NCBI GenBank assembly: GCA_003990745.1
Contig: RBNI01000511.1
Location: 1 to 29,950, forward strand
Direction: 5' to 3'
Length of the DNA stretch: 29,950 bases
From: Jimgerdemannia flammicorona
Taxonomy: Eukaryota > Mucoromycota > Endogonomycetes > Endogonales > Endogonaceae
A model generated the notes under the pieces. The model made no database searches, was not told the DNA's origin, and saw only the letters and a program-made list of their open reading frames with translations. A program made the translations under genes and the position numbers. Shown here piece by piece: positions 20,523 through 29,950 of this stretch; position 1 is the first letter of the stretch; each line of letters starts with the position of its first letter.

Positions 20523-21814
20523 TGTGACAAACCAAACTGTATCACCCGAATTATAACATAGCCAGATGATATAAAAAATTAGTAACTTAGCCAGATAACA
20601 TGAATACATAGCATAGTAATTAGACACAGCCACTATTGCTACAGAAAACTGTATAAATAGCCAGACTACCAGATAAGGTATATTTGTGTAGGACCTGCAC
20701 ACTTGTGCTAGATCTGCATACCTGTACTAGACCTGCACACCTATGCCAAACCAGCACACCTGCCATAAGTAGCAAATCTATAGTTAGCCACATAGTAACC
20801 AGATAGCAACCACAATGTATAAAATATCTCAGAGACAAGAGTGAATAAACCTCAGTCCAAATTGAATCCAAAGCAAAAGTCAAGTCTGCCTACTACACTT
20901 TGAGTGGAACTCTATAGCCACTATTAGGAGATTGTATACAAAGCATTCCTTTTCACTCTAGTCCACTTTCCAATATAAAGAAGAGTTTGTTATGTTTTTG
21001 ATTCACTTGCCAGATAAGCCTGAAGAGTCTGATATTGCTGTCTAAGTTTGAGGAAGAACTTCACCACTATTTCCAAGTTATCTGTATTTCCAGAAGAACT
21101 CAATCCTTATCACCAAGCCAGTCTATCTGATGCAACTTTACAGTATAGTCAGTTTATGATGTAACCCCATGCAAACAAAGCCAGTCTTTGATGTAACTTG
21201 TCAAGAATCCTTGCCACCTGAATTATTTCCCAGAAGCCCATCAATTCAGGAGAAATCTGTGACATCTGAGTTATCTGCATCCTCCAAGTTGTTAGTTTAT
21301 TCCCAGTGAGCCTGAGTTATTAAGTTATCTACTGCCAGTATTATTCTCAGTAAGCTACCAATTCAGGGAGGATTTGTACCATCCTCTATTCCTAGTAAAT
21401 CTGTACCCAAATCGAGAAGTTCACCAAAGATTATCATGCAGAGATCAAACACTTTTGGAGATTGTCATGTTATATAAGAGATCATCATGCAGAAATTATA
21501 TACTTTTGGAATAAAGATCGTTATGCTGAAACTGCTTGCACTACACATGAAATTCTACCAATTTCCAGTTGACCCAAGAAGGAAACCCATTCACACACAA
21601 ATTGCTACTATACCCAGAGAATCATCCCAATAAGGAAACTCAATGAAATTGACCATTGTATTCAGAACTTGACTATTATACAGCTAAACACCAACAAGGA
21701 TCTCAGGAATCTTAAAACATTTCATTACTTTTTAACAAAGTAACTGGGAGCTCAAGCCAAACTATACCAACCCCCAATCTTATAATTTGCCTCCATTGAG
21801 CAAGGCACATTATA
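20523..21814 (+). repeat. LTR3, 5' LTR of gypsy element 2
   Basis: 1292 bp, beginning TGTGACAAACC (LTR2: TGTAACAAACC) and ending CACATTATA (LTR2: CACATTACA; the change is C-to-T). It keeps the same plan: a first TATAAATAG (20652-20660), four short tandem repeats (20690-20764), a second TATAAAAT (20818-20825), AATAAA (20844-20849) and about 960 bp after that. CpG is mostly lost compared with LTR2. Gag follows directly, so this is a 5' LTR; its partner lies outside the window. Confidence 0.85.
20690..20764 (+). repeat. Four 17-20-bp tandem repeats in U3 of LTR3
   Basis: Units at 20690, 20710, 20729 and 20748, for example AGACCTGCACACCTATGCC. They are related to, but clearly diverged from, the 18-bp units of LTR2, and both arrays end in ACACCTGCCATAAG. 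Copy number is four in both while the unit sequence differs. Confidence 0.85.
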
Positions 21815-21834
21815 TTTGGGGGCCCAACTGGGAA
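21815..21834 (+). other. Candidate tRNA primer-binding site of element 2
   Basis: TTTGGGGGCCCAACTGGGAA directly follows the LTR3 end. The TGG at 21817 could pair with the CCA end of a tRNA, which is where gypsy elements place their primer site. I cannot name the tRNA without a tRNA set from the genome. LTR1 and LTR2 lack this sequence after their ends. Confidence 0.55.
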
Positions 21835-21846
21835 GAGTTCAAATCA

Positions 21847-24800
21847 ATGTGACTTTTCAGCTCACAAGAACCCATAGTCAAACTGGATACATTTGATATA
21901 ACACCAATCTCTGTCACTAAAGAAGAATCTGTTATCACCAGTATTTGGACAGGAAGAGAAGTAATCACCTCAAGACTTGCCAACTACCCAGCATCAGAAG
22001 GATTCCAACCAGAAATTAGTATGATTCAAAATCCTCAACCAGATCAACCATACAACACAGGTGGCCCTGCTGGACAACTTGAAGAACTTGTATAAGAACT
22101 AGAAGACCTCATCACACAAGCCCAAGATCTTACAGTCAGACACCCCATACCAGTCCCACCAATCTCACCCATAGAACCTTTACCACCAGCCCTTACAGAA
22201 TTGGAAGTAGCTCCTACAAGAATACCTAGGCTCATTCCACTTCATCCAAGATCCAGAACACCATCCTCAAGATACTCAAGCACCTCCATCTTCAGTGACA
22301 GTTCAGAAAGTGAATCTGAATCATAATCTAGACCAGAACCAGAATTAGAAGAAAGTGACAATGAAATGCTCACCTCACTGCCAACTTTTGCAAGATATCC
22401 AGAAGAAGACCCCAGAGAATTCCTTGATGGAATTGAAGGAATTGCAGCTCTGAGGAATCTCTCAGATGAAAGAAAAATCACCATCTACAAGGCCCAGCTC
22501 AGAGAACCAGCCAGAGGAATTTTCCACTAAATAGCAAATGAGCCACATTCAGAACTAGTAAGACAGATATAAGCAGTAGCATCTTATGAGCTATAATATG
22601 TAGCCATGGTCCACTGGCTCATTGAAAAATATACAGGAAATGAAACCTGCCACAAGGCTCAAGAATCCATCATAAGGATGAAGATGAATCTTGGAGAATC
22701 ACCCAGAGCCTTCTTTACAAGAATCCAGAAGAGAATGTATATCGCAGAGTTCAATGCCACCATCCAGGACATCATAGGCCCAATGACCTTCATGAATGGG
22801 ATTCCCCCAAATATTGCCCAGCATATCCACACTCTAGGCATCAGAAGGTCCAAAGAGCAAGTAGATACAGCCCAAGGATTGTTTGATGTCAGACAAGAAA
22901 CTACTTGGAGTGATATTGATAAGAAGGATAATAAAGAAGACATCCTGGTCAAAGCCCTACAAGAACTCCTCCAAAGGTAAGAGAGATCTGAAGAGAGAAG
23001 GCCAGCCAAAGAAGGAAAGAAGGACAGGAGTGAAATCTAAGACCTCAGCTCCAAGTTGGACTAATTGGTTGGATAGATCAAAAAACTCACTATATTCGAA
23101 AATCAGAGTTATCAAGACAACATAGGATACACTCCACAAAGAAGCCAAGGATATCCACCCAGAGATAACAGGAACTACCAGTAAGAAGAAAGAAGATACC
23201 CTGTCCAAGACAGAGCCCAAGTCCAATGCTTCCACTGTGGACAATTTGGACACTATGCCACTGAATGTGACAATAAAAGAAGTGACCAAAGAGACTCAGA
23301 ACTATCAAACTAAAGGAATGACACTCAGTACAAGAAGACTGAAGCTCATCCTGTTGAAGATTTCCTGGAAACAAGTAACAGTGAAGACTACAGTGACCTA
23401 GACTTGTACTCTACCAAGGTTACCATCCAAAAAACAGTCTATCCAGCAGAGAAAAGAAAGAGATCTGTAGGAAGGCTATCCAGGAATATCAGCAGAAGAA
23501 TAATACAAGAAAAAGATGAAGAACATATAAAAGAGCAGATAGAAATACATCTCTGGACTCCCTCACCTTTTGTCTCTGAGTTAAATAAGTTGCCACCAGA
23601 AAATGAAGAAATGGAACAAGAAGAATGGGAGCCTGTGGCCCCAAAGCCTAAGAAGAAGTGTGCTCCAAAGACCATGCCCAGAGACATCTACAATGAAGCC
23701 TGGCAGAAGATTCAAAAAGCCAAGATAGAGGTTCCCCTTCTGCAGTTTTTGCAACTAATACCAGCTGAAGTCCAAATCAAATTGCTGAGAACCACCAGGT
23801 CCAGCACTGGCTGAGTTCCCATTCCACAACAGGAGCCAGCTTCCATTCCTATCCAAGCCACAGAGAGACATGTCAGCACCTCCTTACATGGAGACATTGG
23901 AGGACAAAATGTAAAAATCCTCATAGATACAGGAGCAGCTATCTATATTATTGCTAAATGATTCCTGGACACTCTCCAATGGCCCATTGATGGACTATCC
24001 AACCTCAGTATCATAGTAGCAGATGGAGCCTGAACTCAACCCCTTGGAGAAGTATGAAACATTACCATCTCCCTTAGACACATTCAGTTCTCCATCCTGA
24101 AAGCTGTTGTCACTAAAGCTGTCACCTATGATATGATTCTTGGCACCAACTGGATGAAGGAAATGAATACAGTTGTTGATATTGGTCAACAAGTACTCAA
24201 GTTTGACTATCAAGACAAGAAGTACAAAGTTAAGGTGACCAGCTATGACCAATCAAAGAAGAAGAAGAAGGTCAATATCTATGAAGAATATGCTAGCAGT
24301 AAAGTATCTACCATTGAGGAGGAAGAAGAATCTGAAGATGAAAATGATCCCAGACTCAATCCCAGGATCAACCTAGTAGATGACAGGCCAGAAGACAATA
24401 TATGAGTCAAGAATACCATCCCCATTACTATTGGAGCCATTGTAGGAGAAATCAAAGGATGCCCCACCTGCCTCAAGAAATACAAGTGCCCTGAGCACTC
24501 CTCCAAGATCATTGAGACAAGGAATTCGCCTGGCACAGTCTGCCCAGAGTGCAGAAGGAAGAAGAAGAAATGTAGACATATTCCAGAAACACCTACAGCC
24601 AAAGCTGCAGAAGTACAAGCAATTTGAGATCAAGAAGCATCTGAGGAAGAAGAAGCTACAGACCAAGAAGTTCCTGAACAGGAAGTACCCAAAGAAGAAG
24701 AGGTCCCAGAACTCATTCCCTGAGATGACTCTTGTAGATACCACCTGAAGATAATGACCCTTGGAATATAGAAGAAGGACCCAGCACAATTCCCATTATT

Positions 24801-25444
24801 CCTAAGAAAGAAACTCACTAAGAAAGAGCTTTTTAAGTAGGAAGATGCCCACACCAAATGGTCTTCCACTCTCTCCAAAACTACTGCTATCAGTACCATT
24901 TACTAGACCAGTAAGAAAGACAGAGACTCCAAAGCCCAGAACCCCTGAATATAGTTGTACAGTCAACTATCTTCCAAGAAGTTATCACTAAGTTGCAAAG
25001 TTGATTCAGAGGACAAGGTCTCTTCACCCAAACAGAAGTATACTCCTTGTCTACTCTTCCTCCAACTTATGACTAAGATAGATACTGATTCCCAAGATAA
25101 CAAGAAATCAATAACCACAAACATCATTTGCAAGTAATGGAATATTGTAACCATAGAAGACATTCAGATTGCCAAGACTGTAGACATCAGAAGATTCACC
25201 TCAGTCATGATGTTGCAATCCACACATTGAAGAGAGGAGATAACAGAGGCCAGATTCAAAAAAGTCAGACCAAGAAGCCAAGAAAAAGAATCCTCAAGAT
25301 CTATGATTTAGGAGAAGACATCCTAGCCCTCATTAGACATGCAAATTGCCAAGGATGGGTAGAAGATACCACCAACTTCATGGAAGCCCTAGACCATATA
25401 GAGAGAAGAGGAATCAACTATCTCTGAGACCCCTCTACTGGCAT
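21847..25444 (+). pseudogene. Element 2 Gag-protease polyprotein, broken by stops only
   Basis: One frame runs from the ATG at 21847 to the LINE junction without an indel that I can detect, broken by many TAA/TAG/TGA codons fitting Gln, Trp or Arg. Regions in order: an N-terminal Pro-rich part; the gag core (KYTGNETCHKAQESIIRM, GESPRAFFTRIQKRMYIAEF, about 22640-22760); a CCHC zinc knuckle CFHCGQFGHYATEC intact at 23227-23268; a Glu/Lys-rich linker; the protease VKILIDTGAAIYIIAK (about 23911-23958) with catalytic DTGA intact and the later strand YDMILGTNWM (24127-24156); and then a twin Cys/His module at 24460-24579. After this comes a Lys/Glu-rich linker of unknown function. Compared with element 1 it is much less degraded. 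Confidence 0.82.
24460..24579 (+). other. Twin Cys/His putative zinc-binding module after the element 2 protease
   Basis: Within the polyprotein frame, CPTCLKKYKCPEH (24460-24498) and CPECRRKKKKCRH (24541-24579) form two units of the type C-x2-C-x5/6-C-x1/2-H, 14 residues apart and very basic in between. The spacing differs from the nucleocapsid CCHC knuckle at 23227. Position between protease and RT is unusual. All eight potential ligands are intact despite surrounding decay. Zinc binding and nucleic-acid contact are inference. Confidence 0.6.
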
Positions 25445-25523
25445 CTTTCACCGGTAACATTCGGGTGACACAAGACTCAGACAACACTTTTTCCAATGTT
25501 TTTGGTATCTGACAACTAACAAC

Positions 25524-27440
25524 ATGGATGGCAACAATCGAATTAGTGAGCTTACTGGCCATGGAGGTGGCAGTGCCTTTGGCTGGCAGCAGGTGGAGAG
25601 GAGGGGAGATGGTTTGGGGATGCCAGGGGCCTCGATGGCTAGCTGAGGCCCTGGTGGTGGAGGGAGGGGAGGTCTGAGGCAGAGAGGAGAGGAGAGGTCA
25701 ACCGTTGCTGACAAGGTCAGAATGGGGAAGATGGCGTCTGGTCTGGATGGTTGGTTGGGCCTGGGGAAGGCATCAATGGCTGCTGCTGGGGGACAGAGAG
25801 GTGTGCCCAGGGGAGTCTTAGGTGGCAGGGGAGGAGTGGGAGTAGGGGCTGGAGATATGACTGTTGATGAGGCTGTGACTGGGGATCTGGCAAAAAATCC
25901 AGATGTGACAGCAGTTGGCAATTCAGGACTGGGAGTGGGCACAAGACCCGGGGACCTGGCAGATAGAGTGACAGGCATGGTGTTGGCCCCATTACTCAAG
26001 AAGTCGAGGTTGGAATTCATGGTCACAATGTGCTTCTGGGGCTTGGCGGTGACAGTGAGGATGATTTTGGGGCTGGTGGCACAGGAGGCTAAGGGAGTGG
26101 CATCAGTGAAGTTTTTGAGAGGAAAGGAAGGGGTTGAGGTGGGGTTTGAGGAGGAAGATGCCTTGTTGGCAGCCATGGAGAAGGGAGTGATGGTTGGTGG
26201 GGTTGTGGTCCCTATGGCCTGGTGCATGCACTGGGACCCCAGAGTGGTGCAGTTGATAGTGTTGGATCTCCCTACTGTGTCAAAGGAGAGGATCAGGGAG
26301 TTGATTGTGGAGGTGATCAAGGAGTATGGAGAGATTGTAGATGTTGGGTTCAAGATCTGGGAGGGCATAGAGCTTAGGACTGGTGACATCGATGTCAGGG
26401 TGAGGCTGGCTGGGAAGGAGAATACGGGAAAGTTGAGGGACTGGCCAGTGACACTGAGGTGGGGACCAGTAGAGTGTAAGGTCACGAGGGTGAAGGGGAC
26501 CCTAGAGGAGGAGGAGGACCTGTTGGAGGCCCTGGAGGATCTGGAAGGGGTAGTTGCGAGGAAGAGATTGGCCTGGAAGGAGTTTGAGGCCAGGACAGTG
26601 GTGGGGGAGGTGGATGGGAAGAGGGTCCAGATAGAGAAGAGAGATTGGGAGAAGTTGCAGGGGAGGCATATCCAGAAGGAGTTGCTGGTGAAGTTGAGTG
26701 GGGGTAGGGCTGGTGGCAGCTCAGGTGAGGGAGTTGCAGGGTTGCAGGAGAGCACCTGGGCTGAGGGGGGAGAAATGGCCCAGGGCGAGGCTCCAATTGG
26801 AGTGGGGGAGGAAAGGGAAGGCAATTTGGAGGCAGATGCCGAAATGGGTGAGGGTATGCACCCTCAGTATAGTGTACTGGGCAGAGCTGAGGGAGAGGAG
26901 GAGCTGCTGGATGTGCCAGACGAGGAGTGGGATGAGTCAGTGAGGAGGAGTGCAGTGGTGGACCCCAAGGTAGATGGGGGACAAATTGCTCAGGGTGTGG
27001 CAGAGGCAGTGGATGAGGAGAAGTGGATGTAGAAGACCCTGGAGGGGGTTGCGGCTGAGGAGCTGGGGAGTGAGGATTTCAGGGTGATGGAAGAGAGGCA
27101 TTGGGAGGAGATCCTTCAGGAGGAGGAGGTGCTGAGGAAGATGAGGAATGAGATCCTGGCTGTTCTTCTGGAGTCGGTGGAATATCAAGTGGATGATCAG
27201 TAGGAGGAGGAACTTAGGAAGATTGCGAGTGACAGGGCACTTTTCTTGTAGAACACAAGGAAGGGACTGGAGAAGTGGCATGCAGTCTGCTTGGACTACC
27301 AGTTGGATATGGAGGTAGTGAATGGGGTGGAATGTCAGGAAATCTTGGAGGCACTGGATGCTCAGACTAATGTAGAGGGTGACTTGGAAGTGGAATGGTG
27401 CTTGGATCTGGCTGGGGATGAGATGAGTATGGAATTCTAG
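25524..27440 (+). pseudogene. LINE B ORF1, RRM-like RNA-binding protein, nearly intact
   Basis: 639-codon frame from ATG 25524 (MDGNNRISELTGHGG) to TAG 27438-27440, the latter also present in copy A and so probably the true stop. Premature stops lie near 25650 (TGA where copy A has TGG), 27030 (TAG; TGG in copy A), 27200 and 27248 (TAG; TGA in copy A). A first block, VKFLRGKEGVEVGFEEEDAL, looks like the DUF4283-type domain of LINE ORF1s. It is followed by VVQLIVLDLP, IKEYGEIVDVGFKIW and GDIDVRVRL, an RRM-like pattern. No CCHC knuckle is visible. The C-terminal part is very acidic. The domain names are inferred by eye. Confidence 0.75.
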
Positions 27441-27470
27441 GCTGGGGTCTCTATTGCAACATTTTTCAAT

Positions 27471-29758
27471 ATGAACAGTATAACTAAGATATTCTCATTG
27501 AATGTTAATGGGTTACGGGGGGTGGCTAGGAGGAAGTATATATTTGGATGGCTTAAGAGACTCGATGCAGACCTCTTCTTGTTACAGGATGTTCATTATG
27601 AGGTGGATGTGGACTTCCAGGATTGGACTAGGGAATGGGGGGGCGCAGCAGTATAGAGGGGGAAAGTGTGTATTCTCGTTCAGAAAGGGATGGGGGACAT
27701 TGAGGACATTGGACATTGGGGGTCTCAGGTAGTATGGGGAAGGTGGAAGAGGCCTGGTTGAGGCTCATTGACAGTTGGGTCTTGTTACTGCCTGGCTGAG
27801 AGAGGAGAGAGGGTGGATTGGATTCGCAGATTGAAAGAGGCTAGTGTATTGGGAGGAGTTGGGCTGGACTGTATGGGGGGTAACTTCAATATGGTATGGA
27901 ATAAGGAGATGGATAGAACAGATGGTAGGAGAGGCATGCGGGGCAAAAGTGGTGGGTTGGGAGACTGGTTGGAGATGGAGAGGTTATGTTCTTTAGTGGA
28001 CTCGGGAAGACATTTTTAGACCGAGCGGCAGGTGTACACCCACTGGGCAGCAGGGCTGGGCTCCAGGATTGACTGGGTTCTGACAGCAGAGTATTGGGGA
28101 GCAGATGTCTGGTCAGCACTAGAAGTAGTATGGTGTCCATGGTCTGATCACTGGGGGCTTCTTGGAGGGGGGAGGTTTGGGGGAAATGAGGATAGGTCTG
28201 GACATTGGCAGCTAAATTCTTCTGGGAGAGTTGGGAGATGGAGGTGGTGGGAAATATCAGTAGGTGACAGGAACAAGGCCTTGGGATTGCAGACTGCTGG
28301 AGATGACTGAAGGTGAATGCTCAGGGGTACTGGAGGGAGGCAGGGAAAGGAAAGTGTGCTCAGCATAGGCAGAGGGTGCTGTGGGCCTCATGACATCTGG
28401 TGGCACTCATGAAGAGATGGGCAGGTGTGCTGGATGATGGGGATGTGTCTGATTGGCATATTGTGAGAATCCGGCAGGAGGTAGAGGAGCTTAAAGGAGT
28501 GTTGTAAAGAGAGGAGGAGGTGAAGATATAGGGAATAGTGGCCCAATTATGGTGGCAGGGGCTTGAGGAGGGGGAGAGGCCTACTCAGTTTTTGTCATGA
28601 TTGTTACAAGCACGAGGTATGAAACAGCAGTGGGAGGGAGTTCTGGATGTGAATGACGAGCTGGTGGTGGGGACTCTGGCAATTCTGGGCTTATTGAAAA
28701 CCCAGTGGAAGAATCTATAGAGTGAGGAGGAAGGCGGAATGGATGCTCTGGATGTTGAAGGACAGCTGGGGGATTGGCACCTAAACCCTGCCATGGGACT
28801 TGGGGCACTGGGGGACCCAGTGAATGGCAAGGAAATTTGCAGGGTTGTGGGTTCAATGAGTAAGGGGATAGCCCCAGGAGAGGATGGCCTTCCCTGGGAT
28901 TTTTGGCAGAAGATGGCTGGAGTGGGCAAGGTGCTAGAGGAAATGGCAGCTATGTGCAATGGAGTTATCCAGTCTGGAGCTTGGATTGGGGGACAGAGAT
29001 TAGGGCTAGTCTCCTTGCTCTACAAGAATAAGGGGAGGCGAGAGGACTGAAAGAACTGGCAGCTAATTATGCTTCTCAACATGGACTGCAACCTGGTGAC
29101 AAAGATCTTGGTAATGAGGCTGCAAGGAATTGCTCAGCAGGTGCTTGGTGTGGAGCAACGTGGGTTTGTTGGGGGTCAACTGATTCGAGATGGGACAGCT
29201 TGGGTTCATGGAGTAATTGAAGGTACCTGGGCAACAGGGGTGGATGGCAGATTGGTGTTTCTGGACCAAGAGAAGGCCTATGATAGGGTGTGGAGGATAT
29301 GTTTGGAGGGGGTGCTGAAACGAATTGGTATTCCCCCAGGGCTTCGCAGGTCTTTGATCGGCCTTCTGGGGGACAGTCAGGTGGTGTTGGTCATCAATGG
29401 CCACAGGGAAGAGACCTTTCCTCTGGGACATAGGGTACTGCAAGGGGACCCATTGTCACCCATATTGTATGCCCTTTCCCTGGAGCCTCTACTGGACAGG
29501 ATTTGGTGGCAGATTGGGGGTTTGGACATCTTAGGGATTAATTGGAAGGTGGGGGCCTTTGCTGATGATATGGTGATTGGGCTGGGCTCCTTAGTGGATG
29601 TGGGGGAGTTACAGAGGTCTGTGGAATGGTATGAGAGGAGTTCTGGTGCTAAGCTAAACTGGCACAAATGCGAGACCCTGGTGCTGGGAGCTGGTATTGT
29701 TGGTGGCAAGGTCATGGGGACAGTGGTACCAGCTGGTGAACCAGTATGCTATCGGCGA
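27471..29758 (+). pseudogene. LINE B ORF2, APE-type endonuclease and reverse transcriptase, interrupted
   Basis: The endonuclease starts at 27471 (KIFSLNVNGLRG, LDADLFLLQDVHYE). It continues through a GGNFNMVWN block (family GGDFN; the Asp-to-Asn change is one G-to-A) and GSRIDWVL with a later SDHWGL, so several active-site residues remain. The reverse transcriptase runs from about 28740: GIAPGEDGLPWDFWQ, RLGLVSLLYKNKGRRED, then a TGA at 29048-29050 in the place of Trp, then FLDQEKAYDRVW (motif A), LQGDPLSPILYALSL and the catalytic AFADDM (FADD at 29558-29569). Other stops occur near 27650, 27750 and 28017. Copy C cuts the frame at about 29759. This is the best-preserved RT in the window, but it is not functional as it stands. 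Confidence 0.82.
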
Positions 29759-29950
29759 CCTTTCACCTGTAACATTCGGGTGACACAAGATTCTGACAAC
29801 ACTTTCGACAACATCTTCAAGTATTGGTGATATCAAGATGGTGAGCAATGTGCATTCTGGTGAGTATACTGGGCAGGGGGGACCCAGTGCCTTTGACTGG
29901 CAACATGTGGGGGGGGGTCGGGGTGCTGGTTTGGGCATGCCGAGCACTTT
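29759..29950 (+). mobile_element. LINE copy C, 5' end only, inserted in copy B
   Basis: CTTTCACCTGTAACATTCGG at 29760 repeats the 5' end of copy B with one difference and breaks copy B's ORF2 beyond the FADD motif. An ORF1 begins at ATG 29838 (MVSNVHSGEYTGQGG) and stays open to the window edge, aligning to copy B's MDGNNRISELTGHGG. The rest is outside the window. Confidence 0.85.

Larger units (their letters stand above)
20523..25444 (+). mobile_element. Ty3/gypsy element 2, left part, cut by LINE B
   Basis: Comprises LTR3, the primer-binding site and a gag-protease polyprotein frame from 21847. It is cut at 25444 by LINE copy B before any reverse transcriptase appears, so RT, RNase H, integrase and the 3' LTR would lie beyond the right edge of the window. 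Its protease and gag differ clearly from element 1, and it has no dUTPase between zinc knuckle and protease, so it is another family. Confidence 0.85.
25445..29758 (+). mobile_element. LINE copy B, 5' complete, interrupted by copy C
   Basis: Starts at CTTTCACCGGTAACATTCGG inside element 2 and runs through ORF1 and most of ORF2 until copy C enters after the RT catalytic motif. It aligns to copy A throughout but keeps many more CpG and longer open frames (436 codons in ORF1, 253 in ORF2), so it is younger or less mutated. Its 3' end lies beyond the window, after copy C. Confidence 0.88.

Noticed and set aside
1540..25440. Reassigned genetic code (TAA/TAG read as Gln)
   Set aside because: TGA also falls at Trp positions, missense changes of the same type are everywhere, copies differ in which sites carry stops, and the host gene and LINE B use normal codons.
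25448..26824. 458-codon open frame on the minus strand
   Set aside because: It lies antisense to LINE B ORF1. Its Pro/Ser/Thr-rich sequence is what the reverse of a Gly/Glu-rich, stop-poor coding strand gives, and the plus frame aligns with two other LINE copies.

Overview
This window looks like a repeat-rich stretch of a fungal nuclear genome, most likely a filamentous ascomycete. A single CpG-containing host gene sits at the far left (1-1076, minus strand): an AT-hook protein with short GT-AG introns of 58-105 nt. Everything to its right is a nest of decayed retroelements with long AT-rich fillers. No rRNA, tRNA or CRISPR was seen, and no second host gene in its native place.

Layout. From about 1.5 to 13.4 kb lies a degenerate Ty3/gypsy chromovirus (element 1) whose order is leader/gag - zinc knuckle - dUTPase - protease - RT - RNase H - integrase - chromodomain. 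It is interrupted twice: by an antisense processed retrocopy of the ribosomal protein L28e mRNA (2010-2586, with poly(A) tail and a perfect 15-bp target-site duplication), and by a 5.7-kb LINE (copy A, 4344-10090) ending in a run of 18 A. From about 14.3 to 21.8 kb there are three related long LTRs (about 1.2-1.35 kb each), of which the middle one (15873-17215) looks like a solo LTR. Between the second and third LTRs is about 3.3 kb of very AT-rich, heavily decayed DNA. The third LTR heads a second gypsy element (element 2), whose gag-protease frame runs 21847-25444 and is broken only by stop codons. A second LINE (copy B, 25445-29758) sits in element 2, and a third LINE (copy C, from 29759 to beyond the window) sits in copy B's reverse transcriptase ORF.

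How it fits together. The layering gives a relative history: gypsy elements first, then LINEs and a LINE-type retrocopy, then a LINE inside a LINE. Most repeats are almost free of CpG and carry C-to-T/G-to-A changes that turn Gln and Trp codons into stops and Arg codons into His or Cys. This pattern fits repeat-induced point mutation or deamination of methylated cytosine. LTR2 and LINE copies B and C keep more CpG and look younger or less mutated. The most interesting items are the five-motif dUTPase in a chromovirus, the L28e retrocopy, a twin Cys/His module downstream of the protease in element 2, and the hairpin-bearing 5' end shared by all three LINE copies.
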